From: Verrucomicrobiota bacterium
GTDB taxonomy: Bacteria; Verrucomicrobiota; Verrucomicrobiia; CAIQCK01
Assembly (NCBI GenBank): GCA_016235595.1
Contig: JACRJX010000040.1
Location: 284,538-348,537, forward strand
DNA: 64,000 nt
Direction: 5' to 3'
Below, piece by piece: positions 62,455 through 64,000 of this stretch (the stretch's first letter is position 1; the number at the start of each line of letters is the position of its first letter). A program made the position numbers and the translations under genes. Below the pieces are notes generated by a model. That model did no database searches and was not told the origin of the DNA. It was given only the letters and a program-made list of their open reading frames with translations.

Positions 62455-64000
62455 ATGTCAGCCGCGACTTCATTACCGCGTCATATCTGCCGTCACGTCC
62501 ACCTTCGTCCTTGCGCCGTCTTACTGCTCGTTCTCTTCTGTTGCGTCAGCACGCGCGCACAAGATGACAGCGTCCTGACTGGCGACACTGTCTGTTTGGA
62601 TGGCTCAGGAGGCATCACCACTGCGGGAACACTGAGCCTCAGAGGCGGTACCATGAGTTGGTACGGTCTCCATGATCCAACTTCTTCCACATTTCTCACG
62701 ATCACAAACGGCTCCCTCATCTACACAAATACTCTCAATTACTCGACGAACAACAACTTTTTGATCGTGCCGGGCGGCATCTATGGCAGCATAAGTCTCC
62801 TCACCAATGGAAGCGTGGGACTGGTTGCAACTTCCGCTCTTGCACACCCGGTTATGCCGGTGACTAATATTTGGATTAGTGGAAGTACTCTCAGCGTTAG
62901 CAGCAGCCTAATCACTGGTAACTTAGTCTACACCAATCTTCTTCTTCTCAACTTCACCAATCGCACTTTCTCCACGCTTACAATTCCCGCCCTCAACCTC
63001 GGCGGCGGCATTCTCACCAACGTGGCCAGTAGTTCCATCCTCAACGTCCAGGACGGGACGTTGTCGATCAACAGCGGCACGACTTTTGCCTCCCGGCTCT
63101 ATGTGACCAACGGCTCGGGCGGCGTTTTGAACTTCAACGCAGGCCTGTTAGCCTCTTTCGGCTCCATCGTCTCCAACGGCCTGTCGCTCAAGATTGGCGA
63201 CGGCACCAACGTGGCATCGCTGATTCTCCCATCGGGAAGTCACACGTTTGCGGACGGTCTGACGATCGCTGCCAATGCCTCGCTGAGCAATGCCTCGTCG
63301 CTGAACGCATCCAACCTGGTCATCAGCGCTTCGGGCCGGTTCACCATGAGCGAGGGTTTTGCCGTGGTGAACATCGTGACCAACTCCGGCATCTTCATCC
63401 AGTCCGGCGGCATATTCGACCCAGCCTTTTACCATAACACCGGCACACTGCAACTCACCGGTGGCACGAACCAAGATACCGTCTTTCTCAACGATGTTGG
63501 TGCCATCGTCCAGCACAGCGGCGGCCAGCTTGATGTCAGCGTCGCCACCAACTTCGGCTCTTGGACCGTCTCCGGCACGGCGGCGGCCAACCTGACCAAC
63601 TTCATCAACCAAAGCGGGGCCACGCTCTCGATAACGGGCGGCACGTTTAATACCAGCCAACTCACGGCCACCAATGCGGGCAACATTCTCAACTTCAGAG
63701 CCGGTCAGATCCACAGCGGCGGCAGTACCGTTTCCAACGGCGTTGCCTTCACCGTTGGCGACGGCGTCAAGTCCGCCACTCTAGACTTGCTCGGCGGCAC
63801 ACACAGCTTTGCCAATGGCATCTTCATCAACACCAACAGTTGGCTGACGGGCACGGGTGCCATCACCGGTATCATCACCAACGCCGGCTCCATCGCCCCT
63901 GGCGATTCGCCCGGCATTCTCACCATCAGCGGCGACCTGACGTTGCTCAACAACTCACGGCTACTGATGGAACTGGCCGGCACCAACAACGGGCTCTACG
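62455..64000 (+). CDS. Exported autotransporter-like repeat protein, 3' truncated
   Basis: Open from the ATG at 62455 to the end of the window (515 codons visible; the stop lies beyond). Signal peptide region CAVLLLVLFCCVSTRAQ. The rest is beta-helix-like, rich in N, T, S and G, with recurring 'TNxGxxxxxG' units such as GGTFNTSQLTATNAGNILNF and VSNGLSLKIGDGTNVASLIL, and the passenger-type end motif APGDSPGILTISGDLTLLNN. Such proteins are surface adhesins or matrix proteins and often carry a PEP-CTERM-type tag, which would be off the window. Predicted promoter not clear in the 211 bases before it. Confidence 0.8.
   Translation, partial: MSAATSLPRHICRHVHLRPCAVLLLVLFCCVSTRAQDDSVLTGDTVCLDGSGGITTAGTLSLRGGTMSWYGLHDPTSSTFLTITNGSLIYTNTLNYSTNNNFLIVPGGIYGSISLLTNGSVGLVATSALAHPVMPVTNIWISGSTLSVSSSLITGNLVYTNLLLLNFTNRTFSTLTIPALNLGGGILTNVASSSILNVQDGTLSINSGTTFASRLYVTNGSGGVLNFNAGLLASFGSIVSNGLSLKIGDGTNVASLILPSGSHTFADGLTIAANASLSNASSLNASNLVISASGRFTMSEGFAVVNIVTNSGIFIQSGGIFDPAFYHNTGTLQLTGGTNQDTVFLNDVGAIVQHSGGQLDVSVATNFGSWTVSGTAAANLTNFINQSGATLSITGGTFNTSQLTATNAGNILNFRAGQIHSGGSTVSNGVAFTVGDGVKSATLDLLGGTHSFANGIFINTNSWLTGTGAITGIITNAGSIAPGDSPGILTISGDLTLLNNSRLLMELAGTNNGLY

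Overview
The window looks like a chromosomal piece of a GC-rich Gram-negative bacterium of the PVC group, most likely Verrucomicrobiota (Pedosphaera/Limisphaerales-like). The reasons are indirect: many exported glycoside hydrolases, Tat-type Gfo/Idh/MocA oxidoreductases, an exosortase module, a surface protein built of 'TNxGxxxxG' units, an exported SAM-methyltransferase of a type common in PVC genomes, and palindromic repeats that encode 'PALP' peptides where they fall inside genes. No phage, insertion sequence, CRISPR array or rRNA was seen.

Layout. 1-10.8 kb: a carbohydrate-degradation block (a partial six-hairpin-type protein, a GH116 enzyme with an inserted beta-sandwich, an exported methyltransferase, a TIM-barrel glycosidase-like protein, a Gfo/Idh/MocA oxidoreductase and a GH27 alpha-galactosidase). 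11-19.7 kb: a cobalamin riboswitch in front of cobO, a glycerophosphodiester phosphodiesterase, a TrmH-type rRNA/tRNA methyltransferase with a decayed second copy nearby, an ankyrin protein, a HAD dehalogenase, a thioesterase and two unknown proteins. 19.8-25.4 kb, minus strand: a probable operon of a single-subunit 2-hydroxyacyl-CoA dehydratase-like iron-sulfur protein, its ATPase activator, a second Gfo/Idh/MocA protein, an MBL-fold hydrolase and a FabH, with a heptanucleotide repeat inserted before fabH. 25.5-31.9 kb: TPR protein, FadB-type fusion enzyme, phosphodiesterase and a GH36-like protein. 32-36.8 kb: exosortase, EpsI-type protein and priming glycosyltransferase, then a lipoprotein and trpD. 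36.8-40.3 kb, minus strand: pyrK-pyrD, a membrane protein and tRNA-Leu(GAG).

40.5-51.2 kb: an exported Lon-type peptidase without an ATPase module, xylulokinase, an amidohydrolase, an STN-domain protein and a translationally coupled bioF-bioA-bioD-yjbQ run, then pyrF and a secreted unknown protein. 51.2-58.7 kb: the cell-shape operon mreB-mreC-mreD-mrdA-rodA followed by an RNase G/E. 58.9-62.2 kb: tig-clpP-clpX. From 62.5 kb to the end: the start of a large exported repeat protein that runs off the window.

How the parts work together: the first block and the GH36-like protein point to a life on plant or algal polysaccharides, with xylulokinase taking up pentose sugars. The exosortase/EpsI/glycosyltransferase set makes and decorates an extracellular polymer matrix, and the last protein is a candidate exosortase client. 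The rest is housekeeping: pyrimidine, biotin, tryptophan and cobalamin synthesis, cell elongation and protein quality control. The most noteworthy items are the exported ATPase-less Lon peptidase, the dehydratase/activator operon, the hepta-repeat island, the in-frame palindromic insertions in bioF, the GH116 domain insertion and the decayed trmH copy.
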